From Sepioteuthis lessoniana (taxonomy: Eukaryota > Mollusca > Cephalopoda > Myopsida > Loliginidae), in contig OY757911.1 in assembly GCA_963585895.1 (NCBI GenBank), positions 63,330,807 to 63,394,806 of the forward strand: a stretch of DNA of 64,000 nucleotides, in the 5' to 3' direction. Positions 38,301-53,900 of the stretch are shown in pieces. Each line of letters starts with the position of its first letter. The first letter of the stretch is position 1. The translations under genes and the position numbers were made by a program. A model generated the notes under the pieces. That model worked only from the letters and a program-made list of their open reading frames with translations, did not search any database and had not been told where the DNA came from.

Positions 38301-41300
38301 GTTAAGAGGTGCATAGCATAACATTTTTTGTCTTAGGAAATGGATATGGCAATCTGAGTTCAAGTTCTGGATGAAACTGCTTGCTTTTCACTTCAGGCTA
38401 ATTCCTTTAGGAAAGGCATGAATCCATCTTCTCACACCAGCTATGAGTAAATAGCAGAGCAGACTGCTCTTTAGCCTTGGTAAGACAACCAGTCTAGAAA
38501 AAAGAAAACTCTGAATTTAAACCAGCACTAACTCTGCTGAAAAATTGACCTTGTGTCACATCCTGCTGATGGCAGAGGGGATAGGTAAATACAAACTTCA
38601 AAGAAATTTTAAATTCAACATCTTCAGCACAATAATTAGTAGTGTTATGAACTCTGCAACTAGTTAAAAATCTTCAAATTTACTAGATTAAAACTCACCC
38701 TAATGCCACACTCCTTTTCAATGAGATTGCACAATTCTGAAAACCTTTGTTCCATGTGGGCTTGCAAAGGTTTCAGATTTTCAGATGCACAACGTTTGTG
38801 GACTCGGAGGGCTTCTCGCAACAAAATACCCTGAAATTGAAACGGTAACAAAAAAATATTTGCAGTTATTTGGGATGGTAAAAAAAATAATCAAAATAAT
38901 TACATTACATTGATTCAAATAAAACCCATAAAATTTTTCTTAAAGGAACATTTACAATTATAATTATATTAACAATTATTGATAACAATGATTAACATCT
39001 ACAGCTTGAGTAAAAAATATTCAAAGCAAGCTGAAATTTGTGGAATTTCTTCCTACCTTTATGCATTTATATTTAGAAAGAAATCATAGTATCTTTCTAT
39101 AATGCCCATATTTGTTTAGAAAAATAAAATGATAAAAATGTAAGATTATTAATGTGATTTAAACCTTCATAAATTACAGAAAAACTATAAGCATCTTACT
39201 GATATTGGCTGAATAAATAAAAAAGAATTGCATAAGATATTACCTGATTTAAAGTAAGGTCTTTCAGTTTGCTGACTGATTCAGAAATGTTTTTCTTTTC
39301 AGCATTATTCTTTAAATATTCCGTGGAATAAAATTCCTAAAATAGAAAAGACAAAATATGAAATTCAGTCTTTTGCTTCTTTTTTTTTTTTTTAAACATT
39401 TTAGAAATATTAAAACTTTAAACTATTGCTTTTGATATAAGAAAGAATTAAATCATTATGAAACAATTTTTATTTGGCCCTTAACAGTCACATTCAATAT
39501 CAAGCATTATTTCTTTTTGTGTTTACAAATATATAAAGTGATTAGATTAGAGTAATTACATGGAAAGACATTTTCTTGATTGTATTCCTTTGTACAAAAT
39601 GGATATCAAAATTAAGATTTAAGGCTCATAAAAACTTAAATAAAAAATTCACCAACTAAAGATGAGGGATTCATTTTAATAACACATAATAAATACTTTG
39701 GGTATTATTACAAAATATTCTAGCAAAAAAAATATATACTTTGAGGCATGTGACCCAATGGTTATTGTCTTGAGAAATAAAATCAGAGAACCGAGTTCCA
39801 ATCCTGGATGAACCTGTTTGCATTTCACTTTTATGCACAAACCCTTGATAAAGGCATGAACCCATCTCTTAAGCTATGGGTAAATAGTATCATTGACTAG
39901 GTTTTGAGCCTTATTGTGGCAACTAATCTAGATAAAGAGCAGAGGAAAAACTCTGAATTCAAACTATTTGTACACTGCTGAAAAAATTGGCATTGTGTCA
40001 CATCCTGCATGTGGTGAAGAGGTTGTTTAAATATATACTTGCCAAGTCATTCTTGTTATATACAACTTGAATAGATAATTTTGAAAACTAAGGACCAAGG
40101 AAATTAAACTATCCTAATACTCTAATCCTTACTCTAAAAAGAAATCTACTTAATTTGACAAAGATATTTTAAAGCTTATCTTCAAAATAAGGGAAAAAAT
40201 GTTAAACAATAGAAAAGGTACTTTACTTTATAGTTAAGAATTCCTTTGTTAACAACTGGATCCACAACACCATTAACCAACATGGTCAGTGCATCAGGCC
40301 GTTGATGTGGATCTTTATTGTGTTGGTCAATCAATGTTCTTAACTTCTTATTGGTGCCCTCCAGAGTTTCAATGGCAGTCTCTAATGGACTGACCTTTAC
40401 CTAAAAGAAAAAAAAAAGCCATAATCCTATTTCTGGAACAACCAAAAGAAAAGCGTGAACCATGTAACAAAGTGATTTATATATTACTTACCACTTCAGT
40501 AGAAACAACTGGGAACCACTGTAAGATCCCAGGAAAAGGATGAGAAGTGACTAAGATTGTTCGTTCCAACCACATATCCTATGAATAAAAAAAATAAATA
40601 AAACTTTAATATTTCTTAAGAAATATGACCATCAATTTCAGGTTTTATAAACTTTCTATCAAATCCAATTCCTAAATTAGGAAAGAAAAAAAAAAATGGA
40701 TTGATACTTTTAGCATTCTTTTTAAAGCTAATGTTAAGAATAACTTATTAATGTTACTTACAATGAACCAAATAATAATAATATAGACATGACTGATTGG
40801 GGAAGGTGATCCACTGGGAATTGTACAAGAGATTAAAAGTTGGCCATACCAAATGGTATATGCAAAAATCAGAATCCTTCCAAAAAAACGTATAAAATTC
40901 TCTGGGATTTTGAGATACAAATGGATCATCCAATCATAGCCAGAAGACCAGGTCTAACTGATTAACAAGGAAAAAAGAACTTGCCATCCAGTGGATTTTG
41001 CCATTTCAGCAGAACTAAGAGTGAAAATAAAAGAAAACAAAAACTAAAAGCACTGTGGAACATGAGGGTGATAGAGATACCAATTGTAGTTGGGGGTGTT
41101 TGAAATGGTCCTCAAAAGACTGGAGGTACTGAAAATCAGAGAAAGAATAAAGACCATCCAGACCACAGCATTGTTAAGATCAGCTAGAATACTCAGAGGA
41201 GTCCTGAGGACATATGCTATCACTCAAAGTCCAGTTAAAACTAGTGTGAAAACTCACAAGGAATGAAATAATAATTTTTAAAAAATGCAATGAAATAGAG

Positions 41301-44292
41301 GGATCTATCCAATTTATAACTTCTATAAGAATATATAATTTGCTAGATATCTCTCATTAATTCTTTTAACCAAGACTTATTTTACTAAGTAACTTCAAAA
41401 GTCAATTTCTTTTTTTCATCTACTCACCTTTACATCTGAGACACTTTCATCAAGACGCCGAGAGTAAGAGAACTTTTGGATCTCGTTCACTGCATAGTAC
41501 CTAGAAAATTAAAAATATGAATTTTAACATTTCATCAGCTTAGTTTTTATTGTTGATTTCTATTAGTAGTGTTCCATTTTTAAGGGTTTTTTTTAACCAT
41601 TTTTGGTTTTAAACTTTTTGATAATATTTTTTCTATTTTGAATGGAGACAGTTTACTTGAGAAATTTCTTCAGACGGGAAATAATTTGATTTTTCTTCAG
41701 TCACGTGACTTTAGTTGCCAGGTCACAGACTACTCAGCCACCAGGATCCCATCCTCAAGCATTATGGGTCATCACCCATGGCCAACAGGTAGCCACATTG
41801 GGGGAGGGAGAGGGTTACCCTTCTGCAGAGGTGCAGCTGGCATATTCTACAGCCCCAGCTGACTGGGGGGCTGTGAAAAGATATTGGAAAATCTGTCTAC
41901 ATTGTTGTTATGGCAACATATCCAAGAATGCCAACAATTAGGAATCTTTAAAAATATCAATGATCAAAAATATGTTTATAAACATAATTAAAGCTACAAG
42001 ATTTGAAGATAGCAATATTGTATGTGAAGCAATAAATAGTATATTATAATAAATGAATATTTGAGTTGTTAAGTTTATATCAATCAAACCTGTTAATTTT
42101 GCTTTGATATTATTTTTACTAGAAAAGGTGATATGTTAAAATATTCCAGTTTGACACTGTGGAAAAACCAAAGATAGTTACTGTTGTTTATGTTCATGAA
42201 GCAAATGGTAAGCCTCGGTTGAATTAAAAATTTGACCTGTGTTTCATTGATGCATAACAAGTACATTTCAAATATCCTCCTCATCAGTAATGTTCTTTTG
42301 TGTTCATATAATCAATTCTTTATTATTTTAACATAAATATTTACCCAAATCTTAAAGGAGATAATAGAAATACCAGACTCTGATAAAGTTTTATTGCGTT
42401 GTATAGACAGGAGGGAAGGAAAGACAATAACACTTGTTATGAAAATATAATCTCTTGTTTATTACGAAAGGTGGTAAAATGTTTGTGTGAGAGAAAGTTG
42501 AATAGACAGGGAGCCGCTAGGATAGATACGATATCTTCAGAAAGCCATACTTCTTTGCTCTCCATCCACGAGGCTGGCACAGGGCCGACTTAAGACATTT
42601 AATCATCTTCATTTGGGGATCATACTTGCTTTTGACATTAGTGAGTCTTGTACATTTAGATGTTTCTCTACTTTTTAACCAGGGGCCTCCAGGCCATGGC
42701 CCAAAACAGTATGACATCTAGTGTCACTGTTCACTGTTTGGGGTTGAAAACTTCCGTCATTATATATTTTTCAGACATCCACACACACTTTCTTCTGGCA
42801 TCCCACCCATGCAATTCCTGTGGCATTTTGCAGTCTTTTGTTTAGCTTAAGAGGTGCATATCGGGTTTTGAAATCGATGAACTTACATATTGAACTTTGA
42901 CAGGCCATGTAACAATTGTCTGGTTTATTAATTACTTCCTAATTGTTTTAGACAAGCTTCCAACAAGTCAAATGCCAAGGCTTGTTTTTTTTTTAGAATT
43001 ATCAATTATGTTTGTAATTGAATTCATTAATAAAATTAGATATCTATTAATAATAATTATGCTAAAGGCATCTTCTTTTTTTTGCCTTTATTAATATCGC
43101 TTGATTTGTTTGTTCAATGACATATCAACATTTATGGTAATGCCAAAGCTATCCTTGTAGAAAAACAGTAGTAACACTATTTAACCCATAGATAGAGGGG
43201 ATAAGAGGATTCATACCTTTCTCAAGGGTAATTTATCCAAAAGTGAACATAATAGCACTACTGGAGCTTGAACTCACTAATTACAAGGTTGCAGTTCAGC
43301 ATTTTAGCCACAACATTGGGACATCTTTCTTTGCTAGTACGTATTTCATATGCTTTCATCATAGTATTACGCATTAAAGAAGTGGGATATTGTAGAGATT
43401 TAAAGGTATTTTCAATATATTTAAATTAAAAATTTGAATATTGTCAACTACATAATTTAAGAGTTCTCATATAAAATCTTATAATTATATTGTTTTTTTT
43501 ATTTTCTTGAGATCTCAATAGAAATGTACATTGTCATTTTGTTTATCAATTTGTGACATATTTTTAATTTTAATAAAATATCCAGGAAATGTAAAGAATT
43601 ATTACTTCCTTTTTCATAGGTGAAATCTATGGCTGATTCAATTTTATTTAGTCTTTCAATGATAACATATCTTTATGTTATTAGGGTAAATGATTAATGT
43701 ACCTTCAATATATTAGAGATATATTGTATCTTTAGGTATAATGTATTAGAAAGAACCCGATTCTAAGAATTCTAAAATGAGTGCCACTAAGTGGAGAACC
43801 CTGTGGGTAAACTAAATTTTGGTTTATAAAAATTATTATTGAATAAGGAAAACATTTGTTTGTACAAAATAAACATTATTTTATAAATTGTGTCAATTGG
43901 TAAAGACAAGTTTATTTTTGATTTTTTTTTTTAAATTCTCTGAAAGCTTTAAGACATTTTTTGTTGGTATATTTGTATATAATGATTTGATACCAAGGCT
44001 TGCCATGATTTTATTATTCATCTCAATGATTTTTTTTGGTTTTGTTAATCAAGTTTCCCAAGTTTTTTCTTAGATAAGAAAGATTGATAGTTTCTAGGAA
44101 ATGGGGTTAAAATTCCAGCTATGGCTCTAGCTATTTGGTGAAGGACATGTACTACCCTTGGTATAATGAACCGGTGATTGAATAGCCAAGAAAATGACAG
44201 TCCCAAAACACTTGACTATATCTACACTATTAAAACTTAGATCTACATATGCTCTATCACTGATATTGAGTATTCTCTTTATAAGTATAGCA

Positions 44293-44329
<37 letters not shown>

Positions 44330-47047
44330 TGCATATAAAATTTGGTATATTTGTACTTGGGGTCTATATTAAATCTAAAAATAAAAACATAACCAAACTC
44401 TATTTTCGATAGTCTTATCTTGAACTACTTTAAAGTCTGTAATTGTTGATTGCTTTATCTAAATTCTTTAATTTTTTATGAGAAATCAAACTAAAAATAA
44501 CTTAAAAAACATTTTAAATATAAGAAATATATTCAGAGAAATGTTTTATTTGCAAACAAGTTATTTTGTATATTCATAATTAATAAAACTATTCTATACC
44601 TTCCAGTATGGTTGTAAAGACATGTTAAATTCATACTTTTTTTTTTTAAGAAAACATGATTAAACAGACTGAAATATTTTTCTTTCATCCTCAAATTTTA
44701 ATTAAACTGGAAAAGAAAAACTTTGATAAAAAGAAAAAAAAAATTATATATTCAATTTGTAAAAGAAACATGGTATCATTAAATTTGAAAAATATCTTCG
44801 CCAATATTTTCTTTATTGATAAAGATAAAATATTTTTGCCAGATTTTTAATTTAAAGAATAAAAGAACTTGACAAATTGATAATCAAATTAAACAATCAA
44901 AACTGGAATATCAAAAATAATATGTGGTTGATATAGAGAAACTTCAAAATGGGGGGGGGGAAAAAAAAAAAAAAAAAAAAAAAAAAACTTACTTGAGAAT
45001 TGGTTCACTCACAGTCTTGTTTTTGAATTGTTCTTTAAGGTCTTGGATTGGATTGACAGCATTAATTTGTAAATCTTAAAAGCTGTTAAGAAAAATGTCA
45101 GATTTCCAAAGGAATGATCAGATTTATAATACAAGTAAAATGACTTCAGTTAGATTACGATACAACTCACCAATATAGAAATGTGGCTTTAACAATATAT
45201 TTATAAACAAGTTCAGTTTACCATTGCAACTTTAGAGGCATACTTAGCATAACATTTATTATAGTAGAAAATGGAATAAGAGACCAGAGTTCCCAACCTC
45301 AACAAAACTGTATTTCACTTGGTATTAATGCCATTGAAAAAGGCAAGGATCCATCCCATCTACTCTCCCCTCAGCTATGGGTAAATAGTAGAGAAAATTG
45401 GGTTCTTTAGACTTGATTAGGCAACCATTCTAGAAGGAAAACTGAATTCAAACCAGTTTTACTCTATTCAAAAATTGACCTTTTGTCACATTCTGCTGGT
45501 GGTGGAGAAGAAATGTAAATATATACAATTACAACTAAGAAAAAACAAAGAGAATGAGAGAGAGAAAGAAAAAAAAATTCTTATTGTTGAAATAAAACCG
45601 TTTTTATAACATTTGATTTAAAAAGAAAATTGAAAATGTCAACCAATGATATTTATTTCAGATCAAAACTCAATAATTCTGGATAATGTGTGTGAGCATG
45701 CATCTACTCCCACCAGCAAAAAACTGTATTGAGGAAAAAAAATAAACTAATGAAATTGTGAAATTTATTGTAGGAAAAAACTAGTGTGTATTAAATAAAT
45801 GTTTATAGGATACATTGTTTACTAGACAATATGATGTCTTCTCCAGGGGAAGATAGAGTCTTCAATAACTGCAAGAAAAAATTAAAGAGATTACAAATAT
45901 TAACACACTTATGAAGAATGGATAACTTTTTATCCTTCAAAAAAATTTATGATGGTAAAAAACTTTCTTGAAATCTTTTTTTAATTGTAAGGTTAGTATC
46001 TAATAGGAATTTTGTAAGAATTAGCAACAACATTAATACAATTGATATTTTACTAAAGAGTTAAATAACAATGAAAAGCAAAAGGGCTGATTGATAAATT
46101 AGGTTTCTAATCTTATTGAACAAATTTTAAACCTGATAGAATAAGGAAGAATACATCAAAATTAAATATATTTCACTTAAAGTTCATTTTTCAATATAGA
46201 CATCATTTTTTCATATTCTACATAATTTCTCATTCAATTCATAAAGAAAGTTTCTAGTTTACATTTGATCAAATTCAATTTGGGTTGAAAAATCTTCATG
46301 CTTCAATGTTTCTTTCAATTTCAGAAACAACCAGAGGACAAATTATAGATCGATGGAAGGTGTGCAAAAAATTTGAATTTGAGGCTTCTCACAGTTTATA
46401 CCTGGGGTCCCTTATCTCACAGACCACAAGTAACCCTTGAGATCCATCCATGCAGCCCTTCACTCAACTTCTAAAATTTTCTCATCACCTTTTAGTGTAG
46501 TTGGTGATCAAGTGCCATTACAACTAAAGATGAAACTCATTGATCTTCTGGATCCAGAAGATTTGCAGTTACAGTTTATTGCTTGTTACATCTTTGATTT
46601 CTATAATAAGAATCACAGGCTTCCATCTGGATGATACCTCAACCCTATCATACACATCCAACAAGTAATGAGCATGTTTGGCTTACATACAGCTGTAAAC
46701 TGTTGGTCTGCAGTCAAATCATCACTTATCTTATGTGCTACTTCTGTCAACCTCTTCATTTAACACTGATATTACATATGTTTATGATTGCAAGCAACGT
46801 CAGATGTCTCATTGATAAATTATGATTGTTACAATGTGAGCTAAGCTATTTTGTTTCGTTTTCTGCCCTACAAGATCACAGCTCCCAACTGCCCTTGGTT
46901 GAGTTTTGTGGCGCTCAAGCTGAAAAAATTGGTGACAGTTGATTTACACCATTTGTTTGCTGTAGTGCTTTATATGTAAATTGGATGTAATACTCATGAC
47001 TAAAAAATGCAATATATCAATGCTATCATACAAGCACATTTAAACAG

Positions 47048-47078
<31 letters not shown>

Positions 47079-47302
47079 GGTAGCAGAAAAAACATAATCC
47101 AAATAGGTGAATATATTATGATGTAAAGTCAATGTTTGGGTTTCAGTAACCATCATCAGGACTTGGATATCAAAATAGCTCACATATCAATGGATGCTGG
47201 CTGAGATGACAGGAGCAAATGAGAAATATACAACAAAAAGATAGATAAACATGCACATAGCATTCATAATTCAAAAGTCATTAGAACATGTCTGACACGT
47301 GG

Positions 47303-47338
<36 letters not shown>

Positions 47339-50300
47339 TGAATATGTTCACTATTAATGACACCATGAAGTAGAAGAATTTACTTAACAATCAACACTCA
47401 TAAGGACTGATTTTTTTTGGTTGATTTTCTCCTGTCATAAGAAAAAAAATTTAATTTTAAAACATATTCCTTTAAATCTACAAAATTTATTTCTCTGCCT
47501 TACCTCAGCATTTGGGAACATTGTTTGAAGACGTGCACTAAAGTCTGATAGTCTTTCATATTCTTTGCCTCTATGAATGTACATTTTATTCTGTAAAAAC
47601 AAATAGGCAATAAATTTTGACTGAGAAAGAATTGCACAATTTGAAAAATATTCAAATAAATAAAAACATTCTGTAAACCAAACTGACATTACAAAATTAA
47701 TTACATATTTATACATAAATTGGAATACTATTTTTTCTTTTTTAGATAAGATTTATTGAGAGAAGAATTAGTATAATTTATCTTACCAGCTTAAAAATAT
47801 CAAATGATTTAACTCTTTGAACCTATAAGCCCTATATTTTAAGCTGAACCCTATTTTACTGTACACCATAATCCCAATATGACATCAAATATAACAAAAG
47901 GCTTAGTATAACCTTTATCAACAGCATTTGTTTGTTTTGTTGTTTAATGGCATATCAACTTTCTTGGGTTTTTAATGCTAAATCCATCCTAATAGAAGAA
48001 CAGTAGTGGTACTATTTAACCCTTAGCTGGGAGGATAAGGGGGTTCATTCCTTTCCCAAGGGTATTTGTCCAAAAGTGAACATAATAGCACAACTAGAGT
48101 TTGAACTCACTATGATCCCGCAGTCCAGTGCTTTAACTATTACACCACAAGAACACCCCCTCAACAGCCTTTCTTTTCATGGAATCATGAGATAACTTTA
48201 AAGAAAGATATACCATAATTATTCATGTATAACACTAGTAACTTTGAACGATGAAATTCTAGAAACAAATTTCTCATATACATAGTAAGCAAACTTTTTA
48301 GAATTTGTAGCAGCTAAATCTAACCTACACTGAGCATTTGTTCAACTTTTATTAGTTCATACTGACTAAAAGGAAATTGATATAATGTCTTAAAACACAA
48401 AATTTACACAACATTTAGAACAAACGCACAAAAATGTAACAGATATGCTATGAAAATAAACTCACTAAATACACAAAAAAAAGAAAGAAAAAGGAAAGAA
48501 AAGATTATCAACAAACACAATGTGTTGGGAATATTTCTTTGTAACAATGTAAAATATCAGTTTGGATTATAGATATAACTTACTTTCAGTCATCTCATCA
48601 TGAATATGGTGAGGTATGTGGCCAGAAAAAGTTAATTATATAGTTCTTATGCATAATATGTACCCCTAACTTTTGGGCTGAAAGATCTGGAAAAATAGTG
48701 CATCTTATATACAATTATATAATGTGCTCTGGAGTGAAATTTGAATGTGTTTTGTGAATTCTTTTCAGCTCAAATAGAGTTACCTGAGGATCAAAACACT
48801 AAGGGTTAAGATCCAAAAAGTTTTATATTGATAAATAATTTCTTCCCCTTGATACAAAATATGATTTAGAAGACAAATAAGTTACAAAAATTTTTAAATT
48901 ATGAGTGAATAACACCCAAATAAAATGCTGTATCTTTTGAAGTGATGTTAGCAGCTTTTAGTATTTTTTTAAATTGCAGAATTCATGCATTAAAGATACG
49001 AGTCTCACCTGTAAGAATGAAGGGTACCCTTTACCATAATAGGCTACACGAAAGTACTCTGGTGGGTGCCGATCTTTCTCTTTTTTCATGATACTATCAT
49101 ATAAGTCTGCTTGTCTTTTCTAAATGAGAGAAGAGAAAACAAATGCATTAATCATAATTGTACAGTATTGAAAATTAAAGCTGAAGAAGGTGATTCAAAA
49201 GATCAGTAAAATGTGAAACAGTATTTTTTAATAAAAAGAACTTAAACAGAAGATGTTCCGTTTACAAAGGTTGCCGCCTTTGTGAGCAATGATCAAGGGG
49301 AAACAACTCACATAAACTTGAAGCCATATAAAATATGGATTCAAGAAGTGACAAAAATCTTAATGAGAAAAAACATAAGTAAACAGAATACAATTTCATG
49401 AAGACAAAGCATGAATCTAATCAATTTTGTAAGTAACAATTAAAATTAACTCCGAGATAGAATTTGAATGAATACATTATTATATACTGAAGATGTATTT
49501 GCTCTATTGTTATAGACAGATTTTGCTCATTGTACCCTATATTATAGGGCCAATAGTATTCATCAGATTTGTCATAGTTGATAATCTGAATGTCAAACTA
49601 AACCTATCCAATCTGTGGAGAATGATTCTTCTCATTCTGCTGTCCATGCTGAAAGTTTATCTCAAATCAATTAATTCTTCCAAGCTAATTTGTCCTTGCA
49701 ATGTCCCAAGATCTGAACTCTGAACCACCAGCTAACTTAATACACTTTAATCAACACTTTTATCAAGTAGTCAATCATTCCATAGAGCAATCTAGTGGTG
49801 GTAATTTAAAGCCTTAAACATAATGTTACTTGCCTGCCTCTTTAACTGATTGGTGCATTCAGGTAATGGAATTTTTAGGTCTGAAACCTAATGAACTTTC
49901 TTAAATTTAATTGACATTTACACTTTTAAAATATCAGTGATCATATAAGAGAAAAGGTCATCTTATCTTTATTTAAAATGAGTTTTCTGTGAAAGTAGTT
50001 TGTGATATCAAGCTTAAAGATTTAGAATAAAATCACTCATGAATAGACACTCTATAGATATATAGAGAGCAATAATCTTAACTAGAGAATGTTAATTTTA
50101 TTCTTTTATGAGTAATGCATTTTTTTTTTTTGGTTAATTCAGAAATTATACAGGGGTTTAAATATACATGGGACACATGTGACTGCAGATAACAATTACT
50201 AATAATATTGTGTTCATTTTCCTTTCAGATTTGAAAATAGTATACTATAACAACCATTAATCCTCAATCACGATGGCTTGTACAAGAGAGGAAAAAATAT

Positions 50301-50881
50301 TTTGCGTTGCTACTTATTTGGAGACAAAAATCATTCAAAACCGTCTAAAAAGAGATGCTACTTATTAATATGATAATGATTTATTCCTAAGATAAGAAAC
50401 TTAAAAAAGATTGTATGTCCTGGAAGCTGATATGAAAAAAAAAAAAAAAAAAAAAAAAAAAAACACACTCTTGATGTCTCTTGCTGAAAGGATGTATTTT
50501 TTACAGAATGTGTTCCAAATAACCACCATTGCACTTGTCTCAGTAATAAATCATTATCATATTAAGGGGTTGCATCTATTTTGAGACACCCTGTATAAGG
50601 AATAGATATAAAATTTTAACAAACAAATGTCTCAATATAAGTAATTTGAGTAATCATAATTAGATAAGTGAATAAATATACCAGTCACCTGCTTGATAAA
50701 ATACATTCAAGTATTGGTCATTGATTAGTAAATCTAAGAGCTTACCAATAAGGCACTCAAGTTTTCATAATCAAACAATTCATTTTCATATTGATTTGCC
50801 AATTCTTTACACAGTTCTATTCCTTTCTCCCAAATCTGAAATTAAAATAAACCAAATGAAATTTTTTTAAAGTTTAAATGG

Positions 50882-50934
<53 letters not shown>

Positions 50935-53900
50935 GAGGGTAATACAAAAAAAAAGGTAAGATTAAATGAAACTAAATCTAAACAAGATTTTTATCAAGAG
51001 CATTAAAAATGCTCTTAGAGAATACAATTTCTATTTCACTTAGCAAATTAATAGTCAGCATTTTTATAATTTATCAATATTTATTTATTCACAATTAAAC
51101 AAACTAAAGTGTATTTGTAAGCTACCTAACCGCTCTTTATTGAATTGATTATGAATACAAGAAAGAATTTCTATGATAAATAAGCTAACTTTTCATTTCA
51201 AAATTTATGTAAATATGAAATCAAAGAATGATATATTCATTTTAAAAGGTTTCAAAGAATCAAATTGAAAATAATGTAAAGTAGTTCAAGTTAAAAGTAA
51301 AGTAAGAGTAACCTAAGGCCAAACATTTTTAGACTTTTTTCTAATGCAGGCATCATTGGGGAACAAGCAAAGTCTTGGTAAACAGCTAGTCTTTGTTTCA
51401 TTCACCAAAACTTTTCTCATTCCACAATACCAGTACATCAAAATAAAGTCAAAAAGCTTGCTTTCGGATTGCCCTATCCATGGTTTTAACCTGGACTAAT
51501 AATAAAACAATGGTTTTTAACAAGCCAGGCACTGCCAATGTATGATAACAAATTAACACCAACAATGTACAGATCTTAATGTAAAAATCAGAAAAAAAAA
51601 TTGAATGATGAATATTTATTACAATTTATTTTGCCACTATTTAAACCAAAAAAATGCCAATGTATTATATCAAATTAATTCTAGTAATATACAACGTTTT
51701 TTTTAGATAAGAAAAAAGTGTATAATAGACAATATTTATTACAATTTAAAATTATTTTATTTTATTCATTTTCTACCACTGTTGAGTGAAAAAAAATAAT
51801 ACAGATAAAAGAATTTTAAGGGATTCTTTTTACAATGAGATTTGTTTATATCATAAGTAACAAAAAGAAAAAACATTTTAACCATGTGTAAATTTTGTGT
51901 TTTTGTCAGTAAAATAAAATTAAGGAAAAAAAAAAAGGAAGTTTGTATTTCATTGAAAAATATTTGTGAAAAAAAGTTCAAACCAAAAAACAATGCTCTC
52001 TATAAAACTTCACTAAATAATCAAATAATTATTGTTAAAATTATAGTTAATTTGGAGATTTTGTCAGCATTAGAGGTTTTAAAGTCTGTAATATTTGAAT
52101 GAATAAACATTAAACATTATTATTGAATAAAATAATTATGGATTTTAAATGAATTTTTAAATACAAAAAAAAGTTTATTTACCATCCATAAGTATATTAA
52201 CAAATATAAACAAGCCGTAATGGTTTGCTGAATTAAGGCAAAAGAATACTTAGAACTGTAGTTAAATTTTTAATTCTGGAAAGATTTTTAAAATAATTTT
52301 TAAGCAAAGGATTTGTTTTATAAGATTAAAATTTTACAAAATAATGTTTTACACATTTAGATAATTTTGAATTTTTTTTTTTTTAATAATAATACAAAAT
52401 AATTTAAGATAACATCTTTCTTGTAAATTATTTTTATTCTTTCACAACTGAATATTTATTCATGATTATAGAATAAAGACATAAACTGAATATAAAAATA
52501 ACTTTAAAATGATAATTCAATTAGTGTTATTGTTTTATGTTCATAACAATTAGAAAATTTTCCTTGTTTTTATATTTTTACACAAAAAAAAAAAAAAAAA
52601 AAATGAATTAAAGTATAAATTGGATAATTTACAAAATAATCAAACACTAACAGTATATATACATTATTATATATAAATTTATCTTTTTACAAACAATTTT
52701 ATTTTATTTCTAATTTTATATTTTAAGCATATTATTTTTTTCATAACTTCGGAAAAAGCAAAGCATGGTTATAATTCATTAAATAAACATTATAATAGTG
52801 TGTGTATATTTTTGTGTGTGCACACACACTCAAGATAAATTGTTTGATTCTTTTTATTTTATTTTAATATAAATCTATTTCTATAACTTTTGAAAAGCTA
52901 ATTATTATGATGCTTTCTAATGTTATAATACCTTTTTTAATTTACCAATATCTTCATTGATACAAGCTTTACAATGATAATTCTTTTACTAAAATCAGCC
53001 TTTGATGATACTGATTCAGGATATATTTGTTTTTGGTAATCACATGTCATAGACAAACCCACCAATATTTTGCCTATATATATAAGTTACTAATAAAATC
53101 AATCAACTAATCAATATTATACTGAACTATATAATATTAGATAAAAAATATAGGAATCATTCAAGATATTACTTACCTTCCCTTGTTCAAAGTACTTTAT
53201 TGTTTCACAGTAGAGTTTTTCTTTGAGTTCAGATTGTGTTTTACATTCTTGATACTTCCTACTTCCTAACATGGGGGGAATAGGATCACTTGACCACTAA
53301 AATTCATAAAAAATAACAAATAAATGGAAAAAAATAATACATTGCTGTGGTAAACAAAAAAAAAACAACCTTCTAAACATTTATGCAGCTTTTAAATTCT
53401 ATAGAAGACTCATTTATCATCTTAAATCATCACTTGAGCAAATATGGTTTTAAAGTTATATAGAATCTTTACAACGATTAAATCAATGAGCAGTTTTTTT
53501 TAACCATTCTCAAAGGTAAACAAAAGAAATGAAAAAGGTACTATTACATATATTTCCATGAGATAAATGCACTAACCTGCAGCAGCTTAGCATACTGCAT
53601 GAGGGCACAGGCAGCTTCCGTGTAATTATCACAGTCTAAATGTAGATCACACAGTTTGTGGAGATATCGGACATACATCTCCTGGCGATCAATCTCCTGG
53701 TAAAAATTCTAAAAACAAAAATAGCTTCAATGAGAATAACAATGAAAGATGTATGAAATTAGTTAAAAAATTTCCGAATACATAATTACACACTATGAGA
53801 CAGCTTAATTTTTTTTCAAAATAATGAAATTTGACATTCTGTATCATTGCATAATAATAGTCTAATATAAATTTATGAAACATTCATTGAAAATCATGAG

